64,000 nt of DNA. It comes from Tabrizicola thermarum (lineage in GTDB: Bacteria; Pseudomonadota; Alphaproteobacteria; Rhodobacterales; Rhodobacteraceae). The translations under genes were made by a program, and so were the position numbers. Shown here one piece after another: positions 34,696 to 44,522 of the stretch. Below the pieces are notes generated by a model, which saw only the letters and a program-made list of their open reading frames with translations, searched no databases and was not told the origin of the DNA. Where the stretch lies: the NCBI RefSeq assembly GCF_003574395.1, contig NZ_KZ984536.1, positions 105,322 to 169,321 on the forward strand, given 5' to 3'. The stretch's first letter is position 1. Each line of letters opens with the position of its first letter.

Positions 34696-35445
34696 TCAGA
34701 AAGCCTTGGCCGAAGCGATCGACCGCGAGGCGAACCGCGCGTCATCCTTCGGGTTGTCGTGTTCCATGACGAAGTGCCTGACCCCGATCTTCCGCAGCGC
34801 GGCCATGATCGTCTTCCAGTCCACGGTGCCGTGACCGACATCCGCCCAGCCGTCCTCGTCCCTGTTCTCGCCCGCCGGCGCGATGTCCTTCACATGCGCC
34901 GCGGTGATCCGGTCCTTGTATCTCTCGATCCAGGCCAGAGGGTCCGCGCCGCCCCGGATCACCCAGGCCACGTCCATCTCCCATTCCAGGTCCGGCCCGC
35001 CTTCGAAGATGCGGTCCTGCGGCATGGACCCGTCGGGCAGAGCCTTGAACTCGAAGTCGTGGTTGTGCCAGCCGAAGCCGTATCCGGCGGCCTTGTAGGG
35101 CGCCCCGGCCTTTTCCAGCCGCTGCCCGAAGGCCACCCAGCCCGCCGCGTCGGTCGGGCGGTCCTCGGGCATGATGTAGGGGCAGTAAAGCCGCTCCATC
35201 TTCAGCGCGCGGGCGATGCCCAGCACCTTTTCCACCTCGGTTTCCAGCTGTTGCAGCCCGAAATGCCCCGTCGGCATGGTCAGCCCGGTGGCGGCCAGTC
35301 CCTCCGCCGTCGCCGCCACCGCCGCATCGTCGGCATAAAGCGCGCCATAGCCTTCCACGGCCGTGTAGCCCGCCTTCGACACCATCTCGAAGGTCCGCGA
35401 CATGGGCGGGAAGTTGCGCGAGGAATAGAGTTGATAGCTGAACAT
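34696..35445 (-). CDS. Sugar-phosphate isomerase/epimerase TIM-barrel protein
   Basis: 249 residues with AAAGGA upstream. An AP_endonuc_2/xylose-isomerase-like barrel: MFSYQLYSSRNFPPMSRTFE, GYGFGWHNHDFEFKALPDG, WEMDVAWVIRGGADPL, RITAAHVKDIAPAG and VDWKTIMAAL. Metal ligands (Glu/Asp/His) are spread over these segments. Cytoplasmic, reaction unknown. The gene is 3 bp before the Gfo/Idh gene, and such pairs often act successively on keto-sugars or inositols. Confidence 0.84.
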   Translation of the reverse strand: MFSYQLYSSRNFPPMSRTFEMVSKAGYTAVEGYGALYADDAAVAATAEGLAATGLTMPTGHFGLQQLETEVEKVLGIARALKMERLYCPYIMPEDRPTDAAGWVAFGQRLEKAGAPYKAAGYGFGWHNHDFEFKALPDGSMPQDRIFEGGPDLEWEMDVAWVIRGGADPLAWIERYKDRITAAHVKDIAPAGENRDEDGWADVGHGTVDWKTIMAALRKIGVRHFVMEHDNPKDDARFASRSIASAKAF

Positions 35446-35459
35446 GAAGGGTCCTTTCG

Positions 35460-37832
35460 TCAGCCGCCACAGGTGGCGGAATGGAGATCTCTGAAGGTGA
35501 AGGCGGGCACCGCCGAGGGATCCTCGGGGGTGAAGGTGATCGTGGCCGGATGGCCGGGGAACAGCGTCACGGCATTGGTGGAAAAGCGTCCCGGAACTTC
35601 AGATTCCACCGCAACAAACGGCGCGAGTGCCTTGACCTGCAAAGTCAATTTCCAAACGTCGTTATCGCGCCGGATATCCGCTTTCAGTCCCGAGGGCTTG
35701 AGGTCATAGCCCTTCCACGGCTTCGGCGCATGGACGTCCCCGCCCTGTGCATCGCCGCTCCAGGTGAAAGCAAGAACCTCATCCGGGCGCAAAGCCTCAG
35801 GGGGCAGAACCATAAATTCGACCGCCATATCGGGAGAGACCGTGACCGTCGCCTCCCGCAGCTTGCGCGTTGAACCATCCATCGCTGCGGCATTGGCCGT
35901 GACCGTGATGGTCACTGCCTCGGGCCGGTCATTCACTGCGCGCAAGACGATCCCGCCGTCCTGCGGCACCGCTGTGACCAGCACCGGCGCATAGAACCGC
36001 GCCGCCATGTGGTGCAGAAGCTTCCAGTTTCCGCCGTGATCGAGGCTCGACCACGAACACACCGGCCAGGTGTCATTGAGCTGCCAGTAAAGCGTGCCCA
36101 TGCAATGCGGCTTGAGGCTCCGCCAATGCGTCACCGCCGTCTTGATCGCCAGCGCCTGTTGAACCTGAGAGACATAGACGAAGTTCGGAAAATCCACCGG
36201 AAAGCGGAAATAGCGGAACATGGTTTCAGCGATCCGCGCATTCCCGCCGGGGTTCTTCTGGTGGCTCTCCATCACGGGGCTCGCGATGTTCCAGTCCTGC
36301 GGGTCGGCGAACTGCCGGATCACCGACAACGAGGGGTAGGACTGGAAGCCGAATTCCGAACAGAACCGGGGGCTTACGTCGCGATAGTGATCGAAGTCGC
36401 GCCCCTCGTGCCAGACAGACCAGAAATGCATGTCGCCCGATGAGTCGTCGTGCCAGGCGTCGCCGAAGGCCAGGGGCCCCGGCGAAGGCGACGAAGGCCA
36501 CCAGTTCGCCCCCGGCAGAACCGAGTGCAGCGCGGCCTCGACCGTCCGGTTCAGCCGGTCATAGTTCACCAGATAGCGGTCGCGGTCCTTGCGGCTTTCC
36601 GGGAACCAGGTCAGCGCCCCGATCAGCTCGTTGTCGCCGCACCAAAGTGCAAGGCAGGCGTGGTGGCTGATCCGGCCCACCACATCGCGGACCTCGGCAT
36701 CGACCTCGGCCAGGAACTCGGGCGTCGATGGGTAAAGGTGGCAGGCGAACATGAAATCCTGCCAGACCATCAGCCCCAACTCGTCGCAGAGGTCGTAGAA
36801 CCAGTCGGGTTCATATCGCCCGCCGCCCCAGACGCGGATCATGTTCATGTTCGCGTCCACCGCCGATTGCAGCAGCCCCCGCACCGCCGCACGCGTGATC
36901 CGTCCGAACAGCGCATCCGCTGGAATCCAGTTCGCGCCCCTGGCAAAGACTGCGCGGCCGTTGACCTGCACCCCGAAGGACCGTCCGGCCGCGTCCGGCT
37001 CGGACACAAGCCGCATGTCCCGCAGGCCGATCCACTTGACCGAAGTCGCCCCGCCTCCCGTCAGCACAAGCTCGTGCAGTACCTGCGCCCCTTGCCCGGC
37101 AGGCCACCACAGCACCGGATCGCGGATGACCAGCGACAGCTTCGCCACCCCGCCCACTACAGGCGCGGTTTGTGTGACGCCACAAAGACTTGCCGTCACA
37201 TCCTCAGATGTCGCATCAACCGTCAGCCGCACCTCGACCTGGCCGCGGGAATGCACCTGTTCCACCAGCACATCGCCGATCCGGGGGCCGACAGGCTCCA
37301 GCCGGATGCAGCCCGAGACCCCGAAAATCCCCAGCGCGATGTTCCAGTCCCAGCCGAAATCGCATTGCTGCTTGCGCAGCATGTTGGCATGCGGGATGGG
37401 ACCGTTCACCTGCTGATAGGGGATCGGAAACGGCATCCGTGCCGCCCGCGCCGCAGCCTCGAGCGCCGGAGAGCGGAAGAGGATCTCCACTGCGTTCTCC
37501 CCCGGTTTCAGCGCCGCCGAGACATCCACCCGCCAGCGCCGATGCACATTGGCGGCCGACAGGACCGTGACCCCGTTCAGCCGCACCTCGGCCACGCAGT
37601 CCAGCCCCTCGACCACCAGCACGCCCGGGCTGCCGTCATGGGCGAAGCTGCGCCGCGCCAGCCAGTCGCACTCGGATACCCAGCGGCAGTCGTATTCGTT
37701 GCGGCCGAGGTAGGGTTCGGGGATCACGCCGGCGCGGACGAGGGCCGAAACCCCGTCCCCCGGCAGGTCGAACGCCACGACATGGGCGCCGCTTTCGTCC
37801 GAAAGCGTCCAGACGCCCGCAAGGTCGAGCAT
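35460..37832 (-). CDS. Glycoside hydrolase family 2, beta-mannosidase
   Basis: 790 residues. N-terminal jelly-roll, Ig-like domain, then the TIM barrel with RVWGGGRYEPDWFYDLCDEL and VWQDFMFACHLYP, both typical of beta-mannosidases. The acid/base Glu is in ALWCGDNELIGAL and the nucleophile Glu in RFCSEFGFQSYPS. MGTLYWQLNDTWPVCSWSS is also conserved in the mannosidase branch. No signal peptide. It should release mannose from the non-reducing end of imported beta-mannosides. Positioned 4 bp upstream of the ABC ATPase stop in transcription order and coupled to it. Confidence 0.9.
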   Translation of the reverse strand: MLDLAGVWTLSDESGAHVVAFDLPGDGVSALVRAGVIPEPYLGRNEYDCRWVSECDWLARRSFAHDGSPGVLVVEGLDCVAEVRLNGVTVLSAANVHRRWRVDVSAALKPGENAVEILFRSPALEAAARAARMPFPIPYQQVNGPIPHANMLRKQQCDFGWDWNIALGIFGVSGCIRLEPVGPRIGDVLVEQVHSRGQVEVRLTVDATSEDVTASLCGVTQTAPVVGGVAKLSLVIRDPVLWWPAGQGAQVLHELVLTGGGATSVKWIGLRDMRLVSEPDAAGRSFGVQVNGRAVFARGANWIPADALFGRITRAAVRGLLQSAVDANMNMIRVWGGGRYEPDWFYDLCDELGLMVWQDFMFACHLYPSTPEFLAEVDAEVRDVVGRISHHACLALWCGDNELIGALTWFPESRKDRDRYLVNYDRLNRTVEAALHSVLPGANWWPSSPSPGPLAFGDAWHDDSSGDMHFWSVWHEGRDFDHYRDVSPRFCSEFGFQSYPSLSVIRQFADPQDWNIASPVMESHQKNPGGNARIAETMFRYFRFPVDFPNFVYVSQVQQALAIKTAVTHWRSLKPHCMGTLYWQLNDTWPVCSWSSLDHGGNWKLLHHMAARFYAPVLVTAVPQDGGIVLRAVNDRPEAVTITVTANAAAMDGSTRKLREATVTVSPDMAVEFMVLPPEALRPDEVLAFTWSGDAQGGDVHAPKPWKGYDLKPSGLKADIRRDNDVWKLTLQVKALAPFVAVESEVPGRFSTNAVTLFPGHPATITFTPEDPSAVPAFTFRDLHSATCGG

Positions 37833-37836
37833 GATC

Positions 37837-38916
37837 TCAGATCCTCTGTTCCGTCTTCGCGTCGAAAAGCGAAGCCTTGGGAATATCCAGCCCCAGATGC
37901 ACTTTCGTCCCCGCCGGAAGCCGCCCCTCGACCGGGACCCGCACGCTGAGGTTCGCGCCCTCGGCCTTCAGCCACAGCAGGCTGTCGGCGCCGAGATGTT
38001 CGTCGATCTCGACCTCGGCAGGGATCGAGGGGCCGGCGATGGGCGTCGTCGAAACCGTGATGTGCTCGGGCCGCACGCCCAGGATGGCATCGTCCCGCTC
38101 CAGCACCGCGCCGCCTTCATAGCCGGCAAGGTCGATCTTCGTGGAGCCGAACTGGAACGCCCGTCCCCCGTCCACCGTGCGCCCCTTCAGGAAGTTCATC
38201 GACGGGCTGCCCAGGAAGCCCGCGACGAACAGGTTTGCGGGGCGGTTGTAGATCTCCAGGGGTGCCGCCAGCTGCTGGATCACGCCCCCCTTCATCACCG
38301 CGATGCGATCGGCCAGCGTCAGCGCCTCGATCTGGTCGTGCGTGACATAGACCATCGTGTTGCCCAGCTGGTTGTGCAGCCGCTTGATCTCGACCCGCAA
38401 TTCGCTGCGCAATTTGGCGTCGAGGTTCGACAAGGGCTCATCGAACAGGAACACGTCCACGTCGCGCACCAGCGCCCGGCCGATGGCCACCCGCTGCCGC
38501 TGCCCGCCCGAAAGCGCCGCCGGTTTCCGGTCCAGAAGCGGCTGGATCTGCAGGATCTCTGCCGCGCGCGCGATCCGCTTGTCGATCTCGGCCTGCGGCA
38601 CGCGCGCGTTCTTCAGCCCGAAGGACAGGTTCCCCCGCACCGTCATCTGCGGATAGAGCGCATAGGACTGGAACACCATCCCGATGCCCCGGTCGCTGGG
38701 TTCGGCCCAGGTGACGTTCTTCCCCTTGATCCAGATCTGCCCGTCGGTGATGTCCAACAAGCCCGCAAGGCAGTTCAGAAGGGTCGATTTCCCGCAACCC
38801 GACGGGCCCAAGAGCACAACGAACTCCCCCTCGGCCACGTCGAGGTTCATGTTCTTCAGAACCGAAACCGAACCGAAGTTCAGCGTCAGGTCCTTGACTT
38901 CAATCGAATTTCCCAT
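37837..38916 (-). CDS. Oligosaccharide ABC transporter ATPase (MsiK/UgpC-like)
   Basis: 359 residues. Walker [13 protein letters not shown]-loop MVFQSYALYPQMTV, signature [15 protein letters not shown], Walker [16 protein letters not shown] and switch VTHDQIEALT. The C-terminal TOBE domain (VRPEHITVS...) is of the CUT1 sugar transporter type. Shares family with UgpC at 6423 but lies in the sugar operon, between the permease and beta-mannosidase genes. Energises oligosaccharide uptake. Confidence 0.92.
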   Translation of the reverse strand: MGNSIEVKDLTLNFGSVSVLKNMNLDVAEGEFVVLLGPSGCGKSTLLNCLAGLLDITDGQIWIKGKNVTWAEPSDRGIGMVFQSYALYPQMTVRGNLSFGLKNARVPQAEIDKRIARAAEILQIQPLLDRKPAALSGGQRQRVAIGRALVRDVDVFLFDEPLSNLDAKLRSELRVEIKRLHNQLGNTMVYVTHDQIEALTLADRIAVMKGGVIQQLAAPLEIYNRPANLFVAGFLGSPSMNFLKGRTVDGGRAFQFGSTKIDLAGYEGGAVLERDDAILGVRPEHITVSTTPIAGPSIPAEVEIDEHLGADSLLWLKAEGANLSVRVPVEGRLPAGTKVHLGLDIPKASLFDAKTEQRI

Positions 38917-38919
38917 GTG

Positions 38920-39828
38920 TCAGCCTTTCACGGCACCAGCGGCGATACCGCGCACGAAAAGTTTGCCCGAGACGAAGTAGACCACCAGCGGCACAAGGCC
39001 GGTCAGCAGCGTCGCGGCCATGTTGACGTTGTATTCCTTCACCCCCTGGACCGAGTTGACGATGTTGTTCAGCTGCACCGTCATCGGGTAATAGGCGGGC
39101 TTGGTGTAGACCACCCCGAACAGGAAGTCGTTCCAGATCCCCGTCACCTGAAGGATGAGGGCCACCACGAAGATCGGCAGGCTCATCGGCAGCATGATGC
39201 GGAAATAGATGCCCCAGAACCCCGCCCCATCGACGCGCGCGGCCTTGAACAGCTCTTCCGGGATGGAACTGAAGTAGTTGCGGAACAGAAGCGTCAGGAT
39301 CGGCATCCCGAACACCGAATGCACCAGAACCAGACCCCAGAGCGAGCCGTAAAGCCCCATTTCCCGCAACAGGATCACGATGGGATACAGCATGATCTGA
39401 TAGGGGATGAAGGACCCGAAGATCAGGATGGTGAAGAAGATGTCCGATCCCTTGAACTTCCAGTTGATCAGCGCGTAGCCGTTCACCGATGCGATGGCGA
39501 TCGACAGGATCACCGAAGGCACGGTGATGATGACGCTGTTCCAGAAGCCGCGGGAAAGGCCGTCGCAGTTCAGGCCCGTGCAGGCCTCGGACCAGGCCTT
39601 GACCCAGGGCTGGAAGGTGATCTCGACCGGCGGGGCGAAGATGTTGCCAAGGCGCACCTCGGGCATGCCCTTCAGGCTGGTCATCACCATCACATACAGG
39701 GGCAGCAGGTAATACAGGCATACCACGATCAGGATGCCGTAAAGCATGATGTTGCGGGGGCTCAGCGCGCGCTTCGGCCTGGCCCCGCGCGGGCCGGTCA
39801 TGGCGGAACTCATCGACAGGTCAGCCAT
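38920..39828 (-). CDS. CUT1 sugar ABC permease (MalG-like)
   Basis: 302 residues with six membrane segments; EAA loop ELFKAARVDGAGFWGIYFRI; C-terminus GKLFVRGIAAGAVKG. An inserted periplasmic loop (KAWSEACTGLNCDGLSRGF) holds two cysteines that could form a disulfide. Overlaps the preceding permease gene by 8 bp. Confidence 0.9.
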   Translation of the reverse strand: MADLSMSSAMTGPRGARPKRALSPRNIMLYGILIVVCLYYLLPLYVMVMTSLKGMPEVRLGNIFAPPVEITFQPWVKAWSEACTGLNCDGLSRGFWNSVIITVPSVILSIAIASVNGYALINWKFKGSDIFFTILIFGSFIPYQIMLYPIVILLREMGLYGSLWGLVLVHSVFGMPILTLLFRNYFSSIPEELFKAARVDGAGFWGIYFRIMLPMSLPIFVVALILQVTGIWNDFLFGVVYTKPAYYPMTVQLNNIVNSVQGVKEYNVNMAATLLTGLVPLVVYFVSGKLFVRGIAAGAVKG

Positions 39829-40753
39829 GCTTCTTGCCTCCGAATTCCAGATAGGCCCAGGGGATCAGGACGATCAGCACGGACAGCAGCATCATGGTCG
39901 AGGCCGCAAAGCCCTGGCCCAGATTCTGCGCCTGGAACATGTAGTCGTAGACATACATCGCCGGCACCTGACTGGCATTGCCGCCGGGCCCGCCGCTCGT
40001 CATGGCGACGACCAGGTCGTAAAGCCGGATGATGCCGCTGGCCACGATGACCAGCGTGGTGATGAACACGGGCCGCATCATCGGGATGATGACCATGACA
40101 TAGGTCTTCCAGGTCGGGATGCCGTCAACGCGCGCGGCCTTCCAGATGTCCTCGTCGATGCCGCGCAGGCCCGCCAGCATCAGGCACATCACGAACCCCG
40201 TGCCCTGCCAGAGCCCGGCGATCAAAAGGCCGTACAGCACCGTCTGCGGATTGTTCAGCGGATCGAAGCTGAAACTCGTCCAGCCCATGTCGCGCACGAC
40301 GCCCTGGATGCCGAACTGCGGGTTCAGGATCCACTGCCAGACCAGCCCCGTCACGATGAAGGACAGGGCAAAGGGATACAGCATGATGGTGCGGAACGTG
40401 TCCTCGAAACGGATCTTCTGGTCCATCAGCACCGCCAGGATGAAGCCCATCGTCACGGTGAAGACCAGCGACATCACGCCGTAGAACATCAGGTTCTCGA
40501 TCGAGATCAGCCAGCGGTTCTGCGACCACAGCCTTTCGTACTGATCGAAGCCGACCCAGCGCAGCCGCGGCAACAGCTTGGAATCGGTGAAGGAATAGAC
40601 GACGGTCCAGATCGTCCCGCCGACGAAGACCACCAGCGCCGTTGCGATCATCGGGATCGCCGCGATCTTTGCGCTGATGTTGCGGGTCCAGCGCGCTCTC
40701 GGACGCGCCTCCGCCCCCTGGCGGCCAGTCGCCGCCTCGGTGGTAGATGCCAT
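39821..40753 (-). CDS. CUT1 sugar ABC permease (MalF-like)
   Basis: 310 residues with six membrane helices after a cytoplasmic N-terminus rich in Arg. Contains TIWTVVYSFTDSKLLPRLRW, GLWQGTGFVMCLMLAGLRGI and the EAA loop DIWKAARVDGIPTWKTYVMV. Partner of the following permease; lies 73 bp after the binding-protein stop. Confidence 0.9.
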   Translation of the reverse strand: MASTTEAATGRQGAEARPRARWTRNISAKIAAIPMIATALVVFVGGTIWTVVYSFTDSKLLPRLRWVGFDQYERLWSQNRWLISIENLMFYGVMSLVFTVTMGFILAVLMDQKIRFEDTFRTIMLYPFALSFIVTGLVWQWILNPQFGIQGVVRDMGWTSFSFDPLNNPQTVLYGLLIAGLWQGTGFVMCLMLAGLRGIDEDIWKAARVDGIPTWKTYVMVIIPMMRPVFITTLVIVASGIIRLYDLVVAMTSGGPGGNASQVPAMYVYDYMFQAQNLGQGFAASTMMLLSVLIVLIPWAYLEFGGKKHG

Positions 40754-40826
40754 CGGTTCCCTCCCAACCGTCGGTGAGAATGGGGGCCGCCCGCTCGACG
40801 GACGGCCCCCGGTCGTCAGGACGGGA

Positions 40827-42050
40827 TCAGAGACCCGACTTCAGGATTTCCACCCACTTCTGGTGGGCGACTTCCGGGGCCATGTCCGACTTCCAGAACT
40901 CGACCATCAGGTCCTCGGCCTGCTTCTGCACGTCCGGCGACCAGTTCATGTCGCCCGAGGGAACGATGTTGCCACCGGCCAGGATCTTCAGACCCTTCTT
41001 CATGCAGTCGTTGGCGGCGCTGAGGTCGATGTCGCCGCGGATCGGCAGCGAGCCCTTCTTGAGGTTGAAGGCAACCTGGACCTCCGGGCTGACAAGCAGC
41101 GCGGCAAGGCGCTTCTGCGCGGCTTCCTTCTCGGGATCATTCAGCTTCGGGAAGTAGAAGGCGTCGCCGCCGGTCGAGATGTACTCGTTCAGGCCCAGGC
41201 CCGGCAGACAGGTGTAATCCGTCCCGGCAACCTTGCCCGCCACCTGGAATTCGCCCTGCGCCCAGTCGCCCATGATCTGGCCGGCCGCTTCGCCCGTGAT
41301 CACCAGGTTCGTCGCCTGGTTCCAGTCCTGAACCGTCGACTTCGCCGCCAGTTTCCGGGCGTCCGCTGCGGCCTGGAAGACCTTGGCATATTCCGGGCCT
41401 GCCGCCACGTCCATGTTCTTGTCGATGTTCACGGCCTTCCAGGCATCAAGCCCGGCCACCGCGATCTGCATCGCACCGAAGGCAAGGTTCGACTGCCAGG
41501 GCTGGTTTCCCAGCGCCAGCGGGATCTTGCCCGCCGCTTCCACCTGCGGCGCGGTGGCCACGAACTCGTTCCAGTTGGTCGGAACCGGCAGGCCGAGGTC
41601 GGTATAGACCTTGTTGTTCAGCCACAGCCATTCGGGCGAGTGAATGTTCACCGGCGCGCAATAGATCTTGCCGTCCACGGTGCAGGCATCCAGAAGGCTT
41701 GGCGGATAGATGATTTCCTTCCAGTTGTTGGCCTCGGCCACATCGGTCAGGTCCAGCATGAGGCCCGCCTCGACCAGCTCCAGCGCCTGCTGGCCGTGGT
41801 TGAACTGGGTGGCCCCCATCGGGTCGCCGCCGGTGATGCGCGAGATCATGATCGGCCGCGCCACGCCGCCGCCGCCGGCGATCGCGCCGTCGACCCACTT
41901 GTCTCCGCTCGCGTCGAAGGCCTTGGCCAGCTCGGCGACCGCAGCCGCTTCCCCTCCGCTGGTCCACCAATGGGTGACCTCAAGCTCCGTCGCCATGGCG
42001 GGCATCGCCACCGACATCGCAAGAAGCGCCGTCATCTTCGAAAGTTTCAT
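40827..42050 (-). CDS. CUT1 sugar-binding periplasmic protein
   Basis: 407 residues from ATG 42050 with GGGAGGAA upstream. Signal peptide MKLSKMTALLAMSVAMPAMA, then a cluster-1 solute-binding fold with ELEVTHWWTSGGEAAAVAEL, SPEWLWLNNKVYTDLGLPVP and the aromatic-rich substrate cleft typical of oligosaccharide binders. First gene of the minus-strand operon and directly behind the tandem LacI-type operators, so it is probably the most tightly induced gene of the locus. Confidence 0.92.
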   Translation of the reverse strand: MKLSKMTALLAMSVAMPAMATELEVTHWWTSGGEAAAVAELAKAFDASGDKWVDGAIAGGGGVARPIMISRITGGDPMGATQFNHGQQALELVEAGLMLDLTDVAEANNWKEIIYPPSLLDACTVDGKIYCAPVNIHSPEWLWLNNKVYTDLGLPVPTNWNEFVATAPQVEAAGKIPLALGNQPWQSNLAFGAMQIAVAGLDAWKAVNIDKNMDVAAGPEYAKVFQAAADARKLAAKSTVQDWNQATNLVITGEAAGQIMGDWAQGEFQVAGKVAGTDYTCLPGLGLNEYISTGGDAFYFPKLNDPEKEAAQKRLAALLVSPEVQVAFNLKKGSLPIRGDIDLSAANDCMKKGLKILAGGNIVPSGDMNWSPDVQKQAEDLMVEFWKSDMAPEVAHQKWVEILKSGL

Positions 42051-42064
42051 ACCGTTCCTCCCGG

Positions 42065-42102
42065 TTTCTAAAACGTTATAGAAACAGCCTATAACGTTAT
42101 AG
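42065..42102. promoter_or_regulatory. Tandem LacI-family operators
   Basis: Operator 1 (42065-42084) TTTCTAAAACGTTATAGAAA is a 20-bp palindrome with one mismatched position; operator 2 (42089-42102) CTATAACGTTATAG is a perfect 14-bp palindrome. Both have the central CG typical of LacI-family sites and their centres are 21 bp apart, two helical turns. They sit 15-52 bp before the binding-protein start; the rest of the 322-bp divergent gap to the LacI gene at 42373 shows no gene. Confidence 0.8.
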
Positions 42103-42372
42103 TTTTGCCGGGCAACTGATCTTTTCGCTTGTTTGCGCCCGCGCGCCAAGTTTTCATGTCAGGATGATCCGCGCCCTTCGCGGCCGGAAACCAGGGGATG
42201 ACCCGCTCGATGCTGCACCGCGACAATCGCCTCGAACCCCTTGCCGGACGGGAGCTTCCCGCCTCTGGCCGGTCGCCGCGTGCTGCGGGTGCAAATGCGT
42301 CGCCAAGGGCCGAATCAGCCAGGGGGATTCGCCACGGCCTGTCCGGCCGTGCACCCTCGCCCAGGGGGAGCC

Positions 42373-43410
42373 ATGGTCACGCTGCCTGATCTCCCCCCCC
42401 CTGATTCGGACACCCAGCGTCCGACGCTGAAGACCATCGCTGCCGTCACCGGCCTTGCCATCGCCACCGTCTCGCGCGCGCTCAAGGACGCCCCCGACAT
42501 CGGCGAAGACACCAAGCGCCGCGTCCGCGAGGCCGCCGCCCGGCTCGGCTACCGTCCGAACCGCGCGGGTGTCCGCCTGCGCACCGGCAAGACCAATGTG
42601 ATCGCCCTTGTCCTGTCGACCGAGACGGACATCATGAACCATACCTCGCGCCTGATCTATTCCATCGCCAACGCCCTGCGCGGCACGGCCTACCACCTTG
42701 TCGTGATGCCCTTCTTCCCCGACCAGGATCCGCTCGACCCGATCCGCTACATCGTCGAAACCGAAAGCGCCGACGGCATCATCCTGAACCAGACCAAGGA
42801 AGACGACCCCCGCATCCGCTACATGCACGACCACGGCTTCCCCTTCGCAGCGCATGGCCGCACCGCGATGGGCATCGACCACCCCTATTTCGACTTCGAC
42901 AACGAAGCCTTCGGCCGCATCGGCGCGCGCGCTCTGGCAGACAGGGGGCGCAAGCGGCTCTACCTCCTCGCCCCGCCTCGCGCGCACATGTATGCGCGGC
43001 ACATGATCGTCGGTTTTTCCGACGCGGCCGCTCTTCTGGGCCTGCCCTTCGAGGTTGCCGCCGATGTCACCTCCGACAGCGGCGGCGATGCAGTCGAGGC
43101 CGCCGTCGCCGCCCGCTTCGCGCTGCCGAACCCGCCCGACGGCCTTCTCGTCGGCTCGACGACCGCCGCGATGGCCGCCATCGCCGGGGCGGAACAGTCG
43201 GGTCGCGTGCTGGGCCGCGATTTCGACGTGGTTGCGAAAGAAGCCATCGCAGTCCTGCGCCGGTTCCGGCAGGATGTCCTCATCGTGCGCGAGGATGTCG
43301 GACGCGCGGGCGAATTCCTGGCCCGGGCGCTGGTGGCCGAGATCGACAAACGCGACTGGACCGAACGGCAGGGCCTCGAGGTTCCGGTCAGGGTGGAATG
43401 CGGCCGCTAG
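42373..43410 (+). CDS. LacI-family transcriptional regulator of the oligosaccharide locus
   Basis: 345 residues from ATG 42373 with GGGGGAG upstream. N-terminal HTH: TLKTIAAVTGLAIATVSRAL, hinge helix region in VREAAARLGYRPNRAG. The effector domain is of the periplasmic-binding type (VIALVLSTETDIMNHTSRLI..., SADGIILNQT). Divergent from the ABC operon, with tandem palindromes between them. Expected to repress both directions until an oligosaccharide or its product binds. Followed by a TIM-barrel gene 22 bp downstream. Confidence 0.92.
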   Translation: MVTLPDLPPPDSDTQRPTLKTIAAVTGLAIATVSRALKDAPDIGEDTKRRVREAAARLGYRPNRAGVRLRTGKTNVIALVLSTETDIMNHTSRLIYSIANALRGTAYHLVVMPFFPDQDPLDPIRYIVETESADGIILNQTKEDDPRIRYMHDHGFPFAAHGRTAMGIDHPYFDFDNEAFGRIGARALADRGRKRLYLLAPPRAHMYARHMIVGFSDAAALLGLPFEVAADVTSDSGGDAVEAAVAARFALPNPPDGLLVGSTTAAMAAIAGAEQSGRVLGRDFDVVAKEAIAVLRRFRQDVLIVREDVGRAGEFLARALVAEIDKRDWTERQGLEVPVRVECGR

Positions 43411-43432
43411 GCCCGAAGTGGGAGGAACGCTG

Positions 43433-44491
43433 ATGAAGACGATCAAGGGCCCGGCCCTTTTCCTGGCGCAGTTTGCGGGGGACGCGGCGCCGTTCAATTC
43501 CTGGAGGTCAATCACGAAGTGGGCGGCCGACTGCGGCTATGTCGGGGTGCAGGTGCCCAGCTGGGACGCGCGGCTCTTCGATCTGGAGAAGGCGGCGGCC
43601 TCGAAGGATTACTGCGACGAAGTGAAGGGGGTGGCGGCCGAGGCGGGGCTTCAGGTGACGGAACTTTCCACCCACCTGCAAGGCCAGCTGGTCGCAGTGC
43701 ATCCGGCCTATGACACCCAGTTCGACGGCTTTGCCGCCCCGTCCGTCCGTGGCAATCCGAAGGCACGGGCTACTTGGGCGGTGGATCAGGTGAAGAAGGC
43801 GCTGACCGCCAGCCGGAACCTCGGGCTGACCGCCCACGCCACCTTTTCCGGCGCGCTCGCCTGGCCCTACCTCTACCCCTGGCCGCAGCGCCCGGCGGGG
43901 CTGGTGGAGGAAGCCTTCGACGAGCTTGCCCGCCGCTGGCTGCCCATCCTGAACCATGCCGAGGACTGCGGCGTCGATGTCGCCTACGAGATCCACCCCG
44001 GCGAGGACCTGCACGACGGCGTCACCTTCGAGATGTTCCTCGACCGCGTGAAGGGGCATGCCCGCGCGAACATGCTCTACGACCCCTCGCACTATGTCCT
44101 GCAACACCTTGATTACCTTGCCAATATCGACATCTACCACGAGCGGATCAAGATGTTCCACGTCAAGGACGCGGAACTGAACCCCACGGGCCGCCAGGGC
44201 GTCTATGGCGGCTTCCAGTCCTGGGTGAACCGCGCGGGCCGCTTCCGCAGCCCTGGCGACGGGCAGGTCGATTTCGGCGGCATCTTCTCGAAGCTCACCC
44301 AGTACGGCTATGACGGCTGGGCGGTGGTCGAATGGGAATGCTGCCTGAAACATCCCGAAGACGGCGCCCGCGAAGGCGCGGCCTTTGTCGATGCCCATAT
44401 CATCCGCGTGACCGAGAAGGCCTTCGACGATTTCGCCGATGCCGGCACCGACCGCGCCGCCAACCGGCGGATGCTGGGGCTTGGTGACTGA
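43433..44491 (+). CDS. Sugar-phosphate isomerase/epimerase TIM-barrel protein
   Basis: 352 residues from ATG 43433 with GGAGGAA upstream. TIM barrel with metal ligands in DVAYEIHPGEDLHDG, MLYDPSHYVLQHLDYL, IKMFHVKDAELNPTG and WAVVEWECCLKHPED. Larger than the paralogue at 34696 and of the subfamily often paired with Gfo/Idh oxidoreductases, as here. Probably in one transcript with the LacI gene. Reaction unknown. Confidence 0.85.
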   Translation: MKTIKGPALFLAQFAGDAAPFNSWRSITKWAADCGYVGVQVPSWDARLFDLEKAAASKDYCDEVKGVAAEAGLQVTELSTHLQGQLVAVHPAYDTQFDGFAAPSVRGNPKARATWAVDQVKKALTASRNLGLTAHATFSGALAWPYLYPWPQRPAGLVEEAFDELARRWLPILNHAEDCGVDVAYEIHPGEDLHDGVTFEMFLDRVKGHARANMLYDPSHYVLQHLDYLANIDIYHERIKMFHVKDAELNPTGRQGVYGGFQSWVNRAGRFRSPGDGQVDFGGIFSKLTQYGYDGWAVVEWECCLKHPEDGAREGAAFVDAHIIRVTEKAFDDFADAGTDRAANRRMLGLGD

Positions 44492-44522
44492 GCGCGGAAG
44501 CGGGGGTTTCACACCCCGTCGC

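Noticed and set aside
37831-40032. A 733-codon plus-strand frame opposite the sugar ABC transporter genes.
   Set aside because: Shadow of real minus-strand genes; composition is Arg/His/Gln-rich and lacks any family motif.
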